Positions 10,653-21,233 are shown, counted from the first letter of the stretch. The stretch is 64,000 nt of DNA from an uncultured Rhodobacterales bacterium (GCA_903873585.1 CAIQOV010000014.1:1-64000), one strand, 5' to 3'. Translations and numbers: made by a program. Notes: generated by a model not told the origin, from the sequence alone.

Positions 10653-11351
10653 TTATACCGAGACTTCGGCCCGCAACGCCTCTTGCGGGATCTGCGCGCG
10701 TGATCCGTGCAGGGCCACGGCCCCGCGCCGCAGCACATAGAACTGGTCGGCCAAGGCGTAAGCAAAGTCGAAATACTGTTCGACCAGAACGATCGCGATG
10801 TCGCCCTTGGACTTAAGGTATTCGATCACGCGCCCGATTTGCTGGATGATGTTGGGCTGAATGCCCTCGGTCGGTTCATCCAGCAGCAAGACGCGGGGCT
10901 GCATGATCATGGCGCGCGCGATGGCCAGTTGCTGTTGCTGCCCGCCCGACAAATCGCCCCCCCGTCTGCGGGTCATGTCGGCCAAGACGGGGAACAGGTC
11001 ATAGATTTCATCGGGGATCTTGTGAGCTGATTTGGGCAGCAAGGCAAAGCCGGTTTCCAGATTTTCCCTCACCGTCAGCAAGGGAAAGATCATGCGGCCC
11101 TGCGGCACCACGGCCACCCCGCGCGCGGCCATGTCTTGGGGGCGCAAGCGGCCAAGGCTTTCGCCGTTCAAGATCACCTCGCCGCCTGATCGGATATGCG
11201 TGCCCGCCAGCGCCTTGAGCAGGCTGGTTTTGCCCACACCGTTTGTGCCCATGACACAGGTAACCTCGCCCAGTTTGGCTTCAAAATCAATCCCGTGCAG
11301 GATTTGGCTGCCACCGTAGTGCAGCGTTAGGCCCTTGGTTTGCAGCATCAT
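10653..11351 (-). CDS. urtE: Urea ABC transporter ATP-binding protein UrtE
   Basis: Walker A GTNGVGKTSLLKAL, LSGGQQQQLAIARA; position in urt operon. Confidence 0.94.
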   Translation of the reverse strand: MMLQTKGLTLHYGGSQILHGIDFEAKLGEVTCVMGTNGVGKTSLLKALAGTHIRSGGEVILNGESLGRLRPQDMAARGVAVVPQGRMIFPLLTVRENLETGFALLPKSAHKIPDEIYDLFPVLADMTRRRGGDLSGGQQQQLAIARAMIMQPRVLLLDEPTEGIQPNIIQQIGRVIEYLKSKGDIAIVLVEQYFDFAYALADQFYVLRRGAVALHGSRAQIPQEALRAEVSV

Positions 11352-12091
11352 CCCCGCCCCAGATAAACGTCGATCACATCAGGATTCTTGGTCACATGGT
11401 CAAGCGAGCCTTCGGCCAGAACCGACCCTTCGTGCAGCACGGTGACGCGGCACCCTAGGCGGCGCACAAAGTCCATGTCGTGTTCCACCACCACGACAGC
11501 CCGCGTGCGCGCGATGTCAACCAGCATGGCGGTGGTTTGTTCGCGTTCGGCCAAGGTCATGCCTGCGGCGGGTTCATCGACCAGCAACAGGCGCGGTTCT
11601 TGGGCCAGCAGCATGGCAATTTCCAGCCATTGTTTTTGCCCGTGCGATAATTCCCCCGCCTTGCGGCTTAGGTGATCGGCCAGCCCCACGTTTTGGGCCA
11701 GCGCGTCCACCCGCCCGCGACCGGCGGCGGACAGCACAAAGAAAAGGGCGGCAAAAGGCCCACGCTTGGATTTCAGCGCCAAGATCAGGTTTTCGGCCAC
11801 GCTTTGGTCTTCAAACACCGTTGGCCGCTGAAACTTGCGCCCGATGCCAGCACGCGCAATCGCGGCTTCGGACATTTTTAGCAAGGATTGCCCCTTTTCG
11901 CCCCACAGCACCGTGCCGGAATCTGGTTTGGTCTTGCCGGTGACAATATCCAAAAAGGTGGTCTTGCCCGCCCCGTTCGGCCCGATGATGGCGCGCAACT
12001 CGGCCGGACCGATGGAAAACGACAGGTTGGTGATGGCCTTGAACCCGTCAAAGCTGACCGATACGCCCGAAACTTCTAACAACGCGCTCAT
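11348..12091 (-). CDS. urtD: Urea ABC transporter ATP-binding protein UrtD
   Basis: GPNGAGKTTFLDIVTGKTKPDSG, LSHGQKQWLEIAM typical of UrtD. Confidence 0.95.
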   Translation of the reverse strand: MSALLEVSGVSVSFDGFKAITNLSFSIGPAELRAIIGPNGAGKTTFLDIVTGKTKPDSGTVLWGEKGQSLLKMSEAAIARAGIGRKFQRPTVFEDQSVAENLILALKSKRGPFAALFFVLSAAGRGRVDALAQNVGLADHLSRKAGELSHGQKQWLEIAMLLAQEPRLLLVDEPAAGMTLAEREQTTAMLVDIARTRAVVVVEHDMDFVRRLGCRVTVLHEGSVLAEGSLDHVTKNPDVIDVYLGRG

Positions 12092-13410
12092 TCCACCGCC
12101 TCTTGCTCTTGCAAAGCGCCCTCGGCTGGCCCCAAGGGCGCGCCCTTGCGGTTGGGCGTGTGCAGGCCCAAGGCGCGGTCAAACAGCCCGCCGATGCCTT
12201 TGGGGGCCAACAGCGTGACCGCCACAAACGACAGGCCCAGCAGCACTTGCCACCAATCCACCCAGTCGATGGTGTAAAAGCCCAAAGGCACCGCAGGCGC
12301 GCGCCCACCTGTGAACCACGACGACAGCAGCGACACAAACGCCGCCCCGATCACCGCGCCGTAAAGCCGCCCCCGCCCGCCGATGGCGACCCAAACCGCA
12401 AGGTAGATTGACGCGATGGGGGCAAGTTCTGCGGGGTTGATGATGCCCGCCTGCGGATAATACAGCGCCCCCGCCAGCGCGCAGATCACCGCCGTCAGGG
12501 TAAAGACGAACAGCTTATACACCTCGACCGGATAGCCCAAAAACCGCACCCGCGCCTCGTCATCACGAATGGCGCGCAGGACCGATCCGAACTTGCCCGA
12601 GATGATCCACGTCAGGCCCAGATAGGCCAGCGCTAAAGCGAGGGCAGAGGCCCAAAAGAACCAGATCGACAGAACGTCTTGAGTAACAGCGCCCAACCCC
12701 GGCACGTTTTGCAACCCCGACAACCCGTTGTTGCCCCGCAACCCGCTGTCGTTTTGAAACAGATACAGCGACAGCGCCAAGGTCATGGCTTGGGTCAGGA
12801 TCGACAGGTAAACCCCCGTGACGCGGCTGCGAAAGGCCAGCCAGCCAAAGACCAGCGCCAGAAGGCCCGGCACCGCGACAACCAGCGCCAGTTGCAGGGG
12901 CAACGAATAGGCAAAGCCCCAGATCCACGGCATATCCGACCCGCCGACCACGCCGAAAATCTGGGTCGCAACGCCCTGCGCCACCTCTGTCGCGGTGGCA
13001 GGGATCGGGGCCGAGGACAGGGCCTGCACCACGATCTCTTCGGTGCGCGCATACATCAGCCATTGGCCGATCATATAGCCGCCAAGCGCAAAAAACGCCA
13101 TGTGCCCTAGCGACAAAATGCCGGTGTAGCCCCACACGATATCCATCGCCAAAGCAGCTAAGCACAGGCACAGCGTCTTGCCCAAGGTCTTAACGAACGA
13201 TGTCGACATCTCCCCCAAACCAAAGGCGGGGCTTAAGAGTGTCACCGCCACACTCAGGATCACCAGCACAGCCAGAACCCAAAATGTTGAGGGCAAACGG
13301 CTAAGGCGGCGGGTGGCCAAGATGCGGGGGCCAGACCCCGCACCGCCGGAGTGTTTAGACCCTGATGAACGGGCGGGGATTTGGTCGAAGGGATGTGTCA
13401 TATCAGTCAC
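12088..13410 (-). CDS. urtC: Urea ABC transporter permease UrtC
   Basis: Branched-chain-type permease, ALAMDIVWGYTGILSLGHMAFFALGGYMIG. Confidence 0.95.
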   Translation of the reverse strand: MTDMTHPFDQIPARSSGSKHSGGAGSGPRILATRRLSRLPSTFWVLAVLVILSVAVTLLSPAFGLGEMSTSFVKTLGKTLCLCLAALAMDIVWGYTGILSLGHMAFFALGGYMIGQWLMYARTEEIVVQALSSAPIPATATEVAQGVATQIFGVVGGSDMPWIWGFAYSLPLQLALVVAVPGLLALVFGWLAFRSRVTGVYLSILTQAMTLALSLYLFQNDSGLRGNNGLSGLQNVPGLGAVTQDVLSIWFFWASALALALAYLGLTWIISGKFGSVLRAIRDDEARVRFLGYPVEVYKLFVFTLTAVICALAGALYYPQAGIINPAELAPIASIYLAVWVAIGGRGRLYGAVIGAAFVSLLSSWFTGGRAPAVPLGFYTIDWVDWWQVLLGLSFVAVTLLAPKGIGGLFDRALGLHTPNRKGAPLGPAEGALQEQEAVE

Positions 13411-15337
13411 CTGCCGCGCGGCCCTTAAGGGCGATGATCCCGCGCGGGCGGAATTGGATGAAAAGGATGATGAAGAGGATCATATAGGTTTGGGCGGCCA
13501 AGGTGTTTGACGGGTTCAACCACTCAATCGCCTTTTGCAGCCCGCCGATCATGGTGGCGCCCGCCAAAGCGCCCCAGATATTGCCAACGCCGCCCACGAC
13601 CACAGTCATGAAGGATTGCACAATATAGTCGGTGCCAAGTTCTGACGTGACCTTGGCAAACAGTCCGATGGCCACCCCCGCGATGCCCGCTATGCCAGAA
13701 CCTAGGCCGAAGGTCAGCATATTGATGCGGTCGGGATTGATGCCCATCGACGCCGCCATAGCAGGGTTTTGCGTGACAGCGCGCACTTCTAGACCAAGGC
13801 GGGTGCGCTTCATCAGGTATAAGAAGAAGGCCAGAAACATCAGCGCCAAGGCGAAGATGGCAATGCGGATGTAGCTGATTGACAAGACATCGTTGAACGT
13901 CAGCGCCCCGTCCAGCCACGGCGGAGAGGTCAGCGGGCGGGCTTGGGTGCCGAAGATGTTCTTGAACAGCTGTTGCAAGGCAATCGAGATGCCAAAGGTG
14001 GCCAGCAAGGTTTCCAGCGGGCGTTTGTACAGATGGCGGATCACCAACCGTTCCAGCGCCACGCCTGCCGCGAAGGTCAGCGCGAAAGCCAAGGGAAAGG
14101 CGACGACCAGCGACGCCGTGTAACCCGGCACGATTTGCTGCACGACATAGCCGGTATAAGCGCCCATGGTGATGAACTCGCCGTGCGCCATGTTGATCAC
14201 GCCCATCACGCCAAAGGTGATGGCAAGACCGATGGCGGCCAGAAAGTAGATCGCGGCCAAAGATAACCCATCCAGCGTCAGGTCAGCCACCTGCATGGCC
14301 CCCACCGCAAGCGAGATTTTGGCCAAGGCGGCTTGGGCGGCGGTTGTCACGCTGCGGTTGGGTTCGGCATAGACTTCGTAAAACTGATGCGCTGCGATGG
14401 CCGCTGCCACTTCATCATCGGTTGCGGCGGTCGGCACGGTGCCTGCCGCTTCAAGGTCTGTATAGGCGCGGTCGCGGGCGGATTGGTCGGTTAGATCGGC
14501 CACGGGCACAGTGCCGACTTTGCCGTCAACAATATGTGCCGCGAGCGCTTTTTTCTGCGCTTCGTGGGTCAGGCGGGCAGGGGCTGCACCTGCGGTGACA
14601 AGCAGATCATAGGCGTCAGCCGCCGCCAGATCATGGCCCGGATGCAGGGTGCGGGCGATGTTCAACTGGCTTGCGTCACCTGCGCTGGCCACAAGGGTTG
14701 TGGCAAGCAAGGGGTTCAACGCGCCGCGCAGATCAAGCCCAAGGTCAGCGCCAAAGCTTGCGATGGCTGCAACACGCGCCGCAGGGTCGGGGTCAAAGCG
14801 CAGGATCAAAAGCCGCTCTAGCCGCTGCTTTTGCGCCTTCAACTGCGGGTCGGTTTCGGTTTGAACTGAAGCGCGCAGAGGGGCCAGACTTTCGGCCTTG
14901 GGGTCTTGCGCGATAGAGTCCAGCGCTTGGGCGCGGCGCTGCGGGTCGGGGTCCGACAGGGTAAATTGCACCAAAGCCGAGGCGATCAGCCCGCGCACGC
15001 CGGCGTTGGGTTTCAATTCTGTAATCTCAGCCTTGGGGGCAGTGCCCGCATCAGCCCCCGTCAGATCGGTCAGGGCATAGCCTGCCGCATCGGGGGCCAA
15101 CACGAAGAACGCCTTGTCGGATTTGCGCTGGCCAAGCGCCTTGTTCCCCCACGCTTCCAACAGCTTTGCGGCCATCGGGTCGCCCGAGGCGGCAAGATCG
15201 GCAATCACCGGCCCGATGGTTTGGCGCGAGGGTTTGGCCAAATCCGCCGCATGGGCGTTGGCAATCTGGGCCACGGTGTCAGCATGGGTTTGCAGGCCAA
15301 AGCAGGCCAGTAAAACGGCAAGAAATAGGGCGCGCAT
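13403..15337 (-). CDS. urtB: Urea ABC transporter permease UrtB
   Basis: Signal peptide, long HEAT-like N-terminal region, C-terminal permease (AAIGLAITFGVMGVINMAHGEFITMGAYTGYVVQ). Confidence 0.95.
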   Translation of the reverse strand: MRALFLAVLLACFGLQTHADTVAQIANAHAADLAKPSRQTIGPVIADLAASGDPMAAKLLEAWGNKALGQRKSDKAFFVLAPDAAGYALTDLTGADAGTAPKAEITELKPNAGVRGLIASALVQFTLSDPDPQRRAQALDSIAQDPKAESLAPLRASVQTETDPQLKAQKQRLERLLILRFDPDPAARVAAIASFGADLGLDLRGALNPLLATTLVASAGDASQLNIARTLHPGHDLAAADAYDLLVTAGAAPARLTHEAQKKALAAHIVDGKVGTVPVADLTDQSARDRAYTDLEAAGTVPTAATDDEVAAAIAAHQFYEVYAEPNRSVTTAAQAALAKISLAVGAMQVADLTLDGLSLAAIYFLAAIGLAITFGVMGVINMAHGEFITMGAYTGYVVQQIVPGYTASLVVAFPLAFALTFAAGVALERLVIRHLYKRPLETLLATFGISIALQQLFKNIFGTQARPLTSPPWLDGALTFNDVLSISYIRIAIFALALMFLAFFLYLMKRTRLGLEVRAVTQNPAMAASMGINPDRINMLTFGLGSGIAGIAGVAIGLFAKVTSELGTDYIVQSFMTVVVGGVGNIWGALAGATMIGGLQKAIEWLNPSNTLAAQTYMILFIILFIQFRPRGIIALKGRAAGD

Positions 15338-15400
15338 CGGGGAACCTTGGGTTTGGAGGGGCCAGCCTTGGCCCCCCCAGTGAAATGAAAACGGCTGCGA

Positions 15401-16696
15401 TCAGTAGTTAGAGGTCAACTGGACGCAGGTTTTGGTTTCTTTGTTGTACATGCCGCATTTCAGGTCTTTCCAATCCGACTCCAGCACAGCCGACTCGGGC
15501 AGATAGTCTGTCCACGCATCGCCGGGGACCGGTTCGGTCTGGCTGATGATGTCAAACTGGCCATCGGCACGGATTTCGCCGATCAGCACCGGCTTGGTCA
15601 GGTGGTGGTTGGGCAGCATCTCGGCGACAGTGCCAGTCAGGTTGGGGAACTTCTGGCCGATCATCGCATCAGACACCGCATCCACATCAACCGTGCCTGC
15701 GGCTGTCACCGCGTTCACCCACATATTAAAGCCGATGTAATGGGCTTCCATCGGGTCGTTGGTGGTGCGTTTGTCGTTCTTGGTATAGGCGTGCCACTGG
15801 TCGATCCACGCTTTGTTTTCCGGCACATCCGCGCTTTCGAAATAGTTCCAAGCGGCCAAGTGACCCACGAGGTTCGAGGTATCAAGCCCCGACAACTCCT
15901 CTTCGCCAACCGAAAAGGCGCAGACGGGCAGGGTGTCGGCCTTAACGCCAGCGGCCGCGAGTTCTTTGTAAAAGCCGATGTTCGCATCGCCGTTGATTGT
16001 CGACAAAACGCCAACCTTCTTGCCATCAGCGCCCAAAGCCACCACGTCAGACACGATCTTGGACCAATCCGAATGGCCAAAGGGCGTGTAGTTGACGAAG
16101 ATGTCTTCTTTGGCGATGCCCTTCGAAATCAGATAGGCTTCCAAGATGTTGTTCGTCGTGCGCGGGTAAACATAATCGGTGCCCAAAAGCGCGAATTTCT
16201 GGATGCCCAGTTCGTTCAGGTAATAATCGGTCGCGGGAATCGCCTGTTGGTTCGGCGCAGCCCCCGTGTAGAACACGTTCTTGGACGATTCTTCGCCCTC
16301 ATATTGCACGGGGTAGAACAGCAAGCCGTTCAACTCTTCAATCACCGGCAGCACCGATTTGCGCGAAACGGAAGTCCAGCAGCCAAACATCACGGCGACT
16401 TTGTCGACCGTCAGCAATTCGCGGGCCTTTTCGGCAAACAGCGGCCAGTCAGAGGCGGGGTCAACCACCACGGCTTCCAGCTTCTTGCCCAAAACGCCGC
16501 CCTTGGCGTTTTGCGCGTCAATCAGCATCAGCATCGTGTCTTTCAGCGTGGTTTCCGAAATGGCCATGGTGCCAGACAGCGAATGCAAAACGCCGATCTT
16601 GATCGTGTCTTCCGAGGCAAAGACCGGACGGGTCAAAAGCGGGGCGGCAAAGGCGGCGACGCCTGTGGCCAAAAGCATGCGGCGAGATAGTTTCAT
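15401..16696 (-). CDS. urtA: Urea ABC transporter substrate-binding protein UrtA
   Basis: Twin-Arg-like MKLSRRMLLATG leader and DTIKIGVLHSLSGTMAISETTLKDTMLMLIDAQNAKGG; start moved from 16831. Confidence 0.95.
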   Translation of the reverse strand: MKLSRRMLLATGVAAFAAPLLTRPVFASEDTIKIGVLHSLSGTMAISETTLKDTMLMLIDAQNAKGGVLGKKLEAVVVDPASDWPLFAEKARELLTVDKVAVMFGCWTSVSRKSVLPVIEELNGLLFYPVQYEGEESSKNVFYTGAAPNQQAIPATDYYLNELGIQKFALLGTDYVYPRTTNNILEAYLISKGIAKEDIFVNYTPFGHSDWSKIVSDVVALGADGKKVGVLSTINGDANIGFYKELAAAGVKADTLPVCAFSVGEEELSGLDTSNLVGHLAAWNYFESADVPENKAWIDQWHAYTKNDKRTTNDPMEAHYIGFNMWVNAVTAAGTVDVDAVSDAMIGQKFPNLTGTVAEMLPNHHLTKPVLIGEIRADGQFDIISQTEPVPGDAWTDYLPESAVLESDWKDLKCGMYNKETKTCVQLTSNY

Positions 16697-17239
16697 GGGT
16701 CTAGTCCCTTTTTGGGCTGCCACTGGCCCTTTCCAAGCGGAAAGGAACCACCCATATTGGGCGGGCAGCGTATGTTGCACCCGTGCGGTGGGGGCTGGGT
16801 TCCAAAACAGGTCGCCACCGCACATCTTCACCCCGAGATCACCCGAGTGACTTCACAAGGCCGAATGTCGCGCGCCCCTGCAACGCTGCGCCGGTCGTAG
16901 CTTTAGGCTAACAGCGCATTTGCCTGAGAATTGAGCGGAAATTCATGCCGCAGCGCAGAAATTGAGCATGACACGCGCCGAATGGGGCAGGGCATGGCGC
17001 AAAGTGCATCAATTCTGGCGGAATCGCGGTGTTTGAACCCTTGACCGGCTCTTTCGTTGTCCATCGCCCCGTCTGGGGAATGAGATTCCAAAAACACGAC
17101 AAAAAAGACCGTTATTATTCCTTTGCAATACACGACAGACTGTGTCGATAATAAGGGGTAATCAGGGCCAAAGCGCGGGGAAGGCAAGTGTTACGCCGCC
17201 GAAACTGCCAAAGGCCCCCATGTTCGAAAGGAACGACCG

Positions 17240-18268
17240 ATGCTGACAAAGATCAAACAGGCTGGACAGACCTTGGCCCAAGGTGGCCTTTTGGCCGCTG
17301 CGGTGGCGGGTGTCTTTGCCTTTGGCGCGGCCCCGCAAACGGTGCAGGCGCAAACGCTGCTGAACGTCAGCTATGATCCGACGCGCGAGTTGTACGAAGA
17401 CATCGACAAGGCTTTCGTCGACTTCTGGGTCGCGCAAGGCAATCCCGCGCCTGAAATTCAAGCCTCGCATGGCGGATCAGGCGCACAGGCCCGCGCGGTG
17501 ATCGAAGGGTTGGACGCGCAAGTTGTCACCCTTGCCTTGGCCGCCGACATCGACAAAATCGCCAAAGAGGGCAAGTTGCCCGCTGATTGGCAAAGCAAAC
17601 TGCCGCACAATGCCTCTCCTTACACCTCGACCATCGTATTCTTGGTGCGCCACGGCAACCCCAAGGGGATCAAGGATTGGGGCGATCTGGTGAAGGACGG
17701 CGTGGAAGTGATCACCCCCAACCCCAAAACCTCTGGCGGGGCGCGGTGGAACTATCTGGCGGCTTGGGCTTGGGCGGAAAAGAACGGGCAAGACCCGCAG
17801 GCGTTTGTGAAGTCGCTGTATGAACACGTTCCCGTGCTCGACAAAGGCGCGCGCGATGCCACCACCACCTTCACCCAGCGCGAAATCGGCGATGTTCTGC
17901 TGGCTTGGGAGAATGAGGCTTACTTGGCGCAAAAAGAACTTGGCGCTGATGCCTTTGACATCATCGTCCCGTCAATCTCGGTTCTGGCCGAACCCCCCGT
18001 TGCTGTGGTGGAAGCCAACATCCATGACGATGCGCAGCGCAAACTGGCCGATGCCTATCTGAACTTCCTGTATACAACTGAAGCCCAAGCGATCATCTTC
18101 AAGGATTTCTACCGTGGCTGGGATACATCCAAGGCTGATCCGGCCGATGTGGCGCGCTTCCCCAAGCTTGAGCTGGTCGATATCGCCCACTTTGGCGGCT
18201 GGGCCAAGGTTCAGAAAGAACAATTCGCCGATGGCGGGGTGTTCGACCAAATCTACACGGCGAAATGA
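17240..18268 (+). CDS. sbp: Sulfate ABC transporter substrate-binding protein
   Basis: [52 protein letters not shown] motifs. Confidence 0.95.
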   Translation: MLTKIKQAGQTLAQGGLLAAAVAGVFAFGAAPQTVQAQTLLNVSYDPTRELYEDIDKAFVDFWVAQGNPAPEIQASHGGSGAQARAVIEGLDAQVVTLALAADIDKIAKEGKLPADWQSKLPHNASPYTSTIVFLVRHGNPKGIKDWGDLVKDGVEVITPNPKTSGGARWNYLAAWAWAEKNGQDPQAFVKSLYEHVPVLDKGARDATTTFTQREIGDVLLAWENEAYLAQKELGADAFDIIVPSISVLAEPPVAVVEANIHDDAQRKLADAYLNFLYTTEAQAIIFKDFYRGWDTSKADPADVARFPKLELVDIAHFGGWAKVQKEQFADGGVFDQIYTAK

Positions 18269-18275
18269 CGCTGTG

Positions 18276-19112
18276 ATGCGCCAACCTTTCGTCCACAAAT
18301 CCCCCATTCCCGGCCTTGGGCTTTCGGCCGGGATTACCCTTTCCATGCTCAGCCTGATGGTGCTTTTGCCGATTGCGGGCTTGCTGGTGCAGGGCTTTTC
18401 GGCGGGTATTCCGGCGTTTCTGGCGGCGGTGAACACGCCGCGCACTTGGGCGGCGTTGTTCTTGTCGTTCCGGCTGTCGCTGGTGGCGGCCCTGTTCAAT
18501 CTGGTCTTCGGGCTGGTGCTGGCTTGGGTTTTGGTGCGCTACCGCTTCCCGTTTCGCAAAGTGCTCAACGCCGCCGTTGACCTGCCCTTTGCGCTGCCCA
18601 CCGCCGTGGCAGGCATTGCCCTAACAGCACTTTATGCCCCCAACGGGGCCTTTGGCCACATCGCCAAAGATTGGGGCTTCAAGATCGCCTATACCCAATG
18701 GGGCATTCTGATTGCGTTGATCTTTGTGGGCTTGCCCTTTGTCACCCGCACCGTGCAGCCCGTGATCGAAGAAATCGCGCGCGAGGTGGAAGAAGCCTCT
18801 GCCACGCTTGGGGCCACCCGTGCCTATACCTTGCGCCGTGTGATCTGGCCGATGCTGGCCCCTGCGGCGCTTACGGGCTTTGCGCTGTCTTTGGCGCGGG
18901 CGGTTGGCGAATACGGCTCTGTCATCTTCATTGCGGGCAATATCCCGTTGAAAACCGAAATCGCGCCCCTGCTGATCGTGATCAAGCTGGAAGAATACAA
19001 CGAACCCGGCGCTGCGGCGATCGGGATTGCGATGTTGGTCATGTCGTTCGGAATGCTGTTTGTCATCAACGCCGCCCAAGTGCTAAGCCGCAAAAGGAGG
19101 GGCAATGTCTGA
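18276..19112 (+). CDS. cysT: Sulfate ABC transporter permease CysT (CysU)
   Basis: Multi-TM permease between sbp and cysW; DLPFALPTAVAGIALTALY; internal start MRQPFVHKSP. Confidence 0.94.
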   Translation: MRQPFVHKSPIPGLGLSAGITLSMLSLMVLLPIAGLLVQGFSAGIPAFLAAVNTPRTWAALFLSFRLSLVAALFNLVFGLVLAWVLVRYRFPFRKVLNAAVDLPFALPTAVAGIALTALYAPNGAFGHIAKDWGFKIAYTQWGILIALIFVGLPFVTRTVQPVIEEIAREVEEASATLGATRAYTLRRVIWPMLAPAALTGFALSLARAVGEYGSVIFIAGNIPLKTEIAPLLIVIKLEEYNEPGAAAIGIAMLVMSFGMLFVINAAQVLSRKRRGNV

Positions 19113-19980
19113 CCTTTCCCACCCCGTGCCCGCAAGCCCCTTTCGCCCCGCAGCAACCGAAGCGCCGTGGCTGCGCATCACCCTGACCATCGCAGTCGTG
19201 GCTATCTTGGGCGTGCTGCTATTCGCCCCGCTGATCGCCGTGTTCTACGAGGCGTTGCGCGAAGGGGTAGGGGCATCCTTGGCCACCCTAGCCAACCCTG
19301 AATCGCAATCTGCCATCCGCCTGACGCTTCTGGTCGCCGCCTTTGCCGTGCCGTTGAACGCGGTGTTTGGCGTCGCTGCAGCGTGGTTGATCACCAAATA
19401 CAGCTTTCGCGGCAAGGCGATCTTGATCACGCTGATCGACATTCCCTTTTCCGTGTCGCCCGTGGTTGCGGGCTTATGCATCGTGCTAACCTTCGGCGCG
19501 AATTCTTGGGCCGGATCATGGCTTGTGGCCCATGGGTTGCCCGTGGTCTTTGCCGTCCCTGGCATCGTGATGGCCTCGATGTTCGTGACCTTCCCGTTTG
19601 TTGCGCGTGAACTGATCCCCGTCATGGTCGAACAAGGCCGCGCTGCCGAAGAGGCGGCCTTGACCTTGGGCGCATCAGGCTGGCGGGTGTTTTTCACCGT
19701 GACCTTGCCCAACATCCGCTGGGCGCTGCTGTACGGTGTGCTGTTGTGCAACGCCCGCGCCATGGGTGAGTTTGGCGCTGTGGCCGTGGTGTCGGGCAAG
19801 ATCCGTGGCCTAACCGCCACGATGCCCATCACGATCGAGATGTTGTATAACGAATATTCCTCGGTCGCGGCCTTTACCCTCGCGGCGGTTCTGGCCCTGC
19901 TGGCCCTTGTCACCCTTGCCCTGAAAACGCTGCTGGAATGGCGCTATGCCGACCAGTTGGCCGCAACCCATCGTCATTAG
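19105..19980 (+). CDS. cysW: Sulfate ABC transporter permease CysW
   Basis: DIPFSVSPVVAGL and NARAMGEFGAVAVVSGKIRGLT, typical CysW. Confidence 0.95.
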   Translation: MSDLSHPVPASPFRPAATEAPWLRITLTIAVVAILGVLLFAPLIAVFYEALREGVGASLATLANPESQSAIRLTLLVAAFAVPLNAVFGVAAAWLITKYSFRGKAILITLIDIPFSVSPVVAGLCIVLTFGANSWAGSWLVAHGLPVVFAVPGIVMASMFVTFPFVARELIPVMVEQGRAAEEAALTLGASGWRVFFTVTLPNIRWALLYGVLLCNARAMGEFGAVAVVSGKIRGLTATMPITIEMLYNEYSSVAAFTLAAVLALLALVTLALKTLLEWRYADQLAATHRH

Positions 19981-19989
19981 GAACCCGAT

Positions 19990-20709
19990 ATGCAAATCGA
20001 GATTGATGAGATTTCCAAAGAGTTCGGCACAACGGCAGCCCTTACGCCTGTGTCACTGTCGATCCCCTCAGGCGCTTTGGTGGCGCTTTTGGGGCCATCT
20101 GGGTCTGGCAAAACCACCTTGCTGCGCATCTTGGGCGGGCTAGAATTTCCAACCGCGGGGCGGGTTCTTTTCGACGGGTCCGATGCCACGCGCCTGACCG
20201 TGCAAGAGCGCCGCGCAGGGTTTGTGTTTCAAAGCTATGCGCTCTTCGCCCATATGACGGTGTTTGAAAACATCGCCTATGGGTTGCGCGCCCGCAAACG
20301 CGCCACACGCCCCCCTGCGGCTGAAATCGCGCGGCGTGTTACCAAGCTGCTAGACCTGATCCAACTGCCCGACATCGGCGCGCGCTATCCCAGCCAGCTT
20401 TCCGGCGGCCAACGCCAGCGCGTCGCCTTGGCGCGGGCCTTGGCGATTGAACCGCGTATGCTGCTGCTGGACGAACCCTTTGGCGCGTTAGATGCCCGCG
20501 TGCGCAAAGACCTGCGCCAAGGTCTGCGCGATATTCACGACACCACCGGATTGACCACGATCTTTGTCACCCATGACCAAGACGAGGCGATGGAACTGGC
20601 CGATCTGGTCGTTGTCATGTCGATGGGCCGCATCGAACAAATCGGCCGCCCGCAAGACATCCGCGCCCGCCCCGCCAGCGCCTTTGTGCGCGACTTTATC
20701 GGGGCATAG
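19990..20709 (+). CDS. cysA: Sulfate ABC transporter ATP-binding protein CysA (short form, 239 aa)
   Basis: [52 protein letters not shown]; lacks C-terminal TOBE-like extension. Confidence 0.93.
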   Translation: MQIEIDEISKEFGTTAALTPVSLSIPSGALVALLGPSGSGKTTLLRILGGLEFPTAGRVLFDGSDATRLTVQERRAGFVFQSYALFAHMTVFENIAYGLRARKRATRPPAAEIARRVTKLLDLIQLPDIGARYPSQLSGGQRQRVALARALAIEPRMLLLDEPFGALDARVRKDLRQGLRDIHDTTGLTTIFVTHDQDEAMELADLVVVMSMGRIEQIGRPQDIRARPASAFVRDFIGA

Positions 20710-20713
20710 GATC

Positions 20714-21181
20714 ATGGAAAAAGACCTAGACCAGATTGATCGCAAAATCCTGACCGAATTGCAGCGCGATGCGACCCTGCCCATCGCCACCTTGGCCGAT
20801 AAGGTGGGCCTAAGCCAAACCCCGTGCTGGAAGCGGGTGCAAAAGCTGGAAGCCGCAGGCATCATCACCAACCGTGTGGCGCTGGTCGATCCGCGCAAAG
20901 TGGGCCTTGGCCTGACCGTGCTGTGCGAGATAGAGGCCATGAACCACACCCCCGCGTGGCGCGACAAGTTCATGGCCGTGGTCGCAAGCTTTCCCGAAGT
21001 GGTCGAGGTTTTGCGCCTTGGCGGGTTGTCAGATTACATGCTGCGCGTCGTTGTGCCCGATATGACGGCCTATGACGCCTTTTATCAACGCCTGACCGAC
21101 GGGGTAGAGCTGAAAGGCGTGCGCTCTCGCTTTGTGATGGAAGTGGTGCACCGCAAGCTGGCCCTGCCCTTGGGCCGCTAA
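20714..21181 (+). CDS. Lrp/AsnC family transcriptional regulator
   Basis: MEKDLDQIDRKILTELQRDATLPIATLADKVGLSQTPCWKRVQKLEAAGII; starts 4 nt after cysA stop. Confidence 0.95.
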   Translation: MEKDLDQIDRKILTELQRDATLPIATLADKVGLSQTPCWKRVQKLEAAGIITNRVALVDPRKVGLGLTVLCEIEAMNHTPAWRDKFMAVVASFPEVVEVLRLGGLSDYMLRVVVPDMTAYDAFYQRLTDGVELKGVRSRFVMEVVHRKLALPLGR

Positions 21182-21186
21182 ACCCC

Positions 21187-21211
21187 GTAGGGTGCGTATT
21201 CACTACGCACC
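21187..21211 (+). repeat. Single REP-like palindrome with GTAG foot
   Basis: GTAG followed by GGTGCGTA-TTCAC-TACGCACC hairpin, same family as the 28.1-28.4 kb cluster. Confidence 0.7.
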
Positions 21212-21233
21212 GCTGTGCGCCAAATCCGCAGGT

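Noticed and set aside
15602-16690. 362-aa plus-strand ORF
   Set aside because: Exactly antisense to urtA, no recognisable motif
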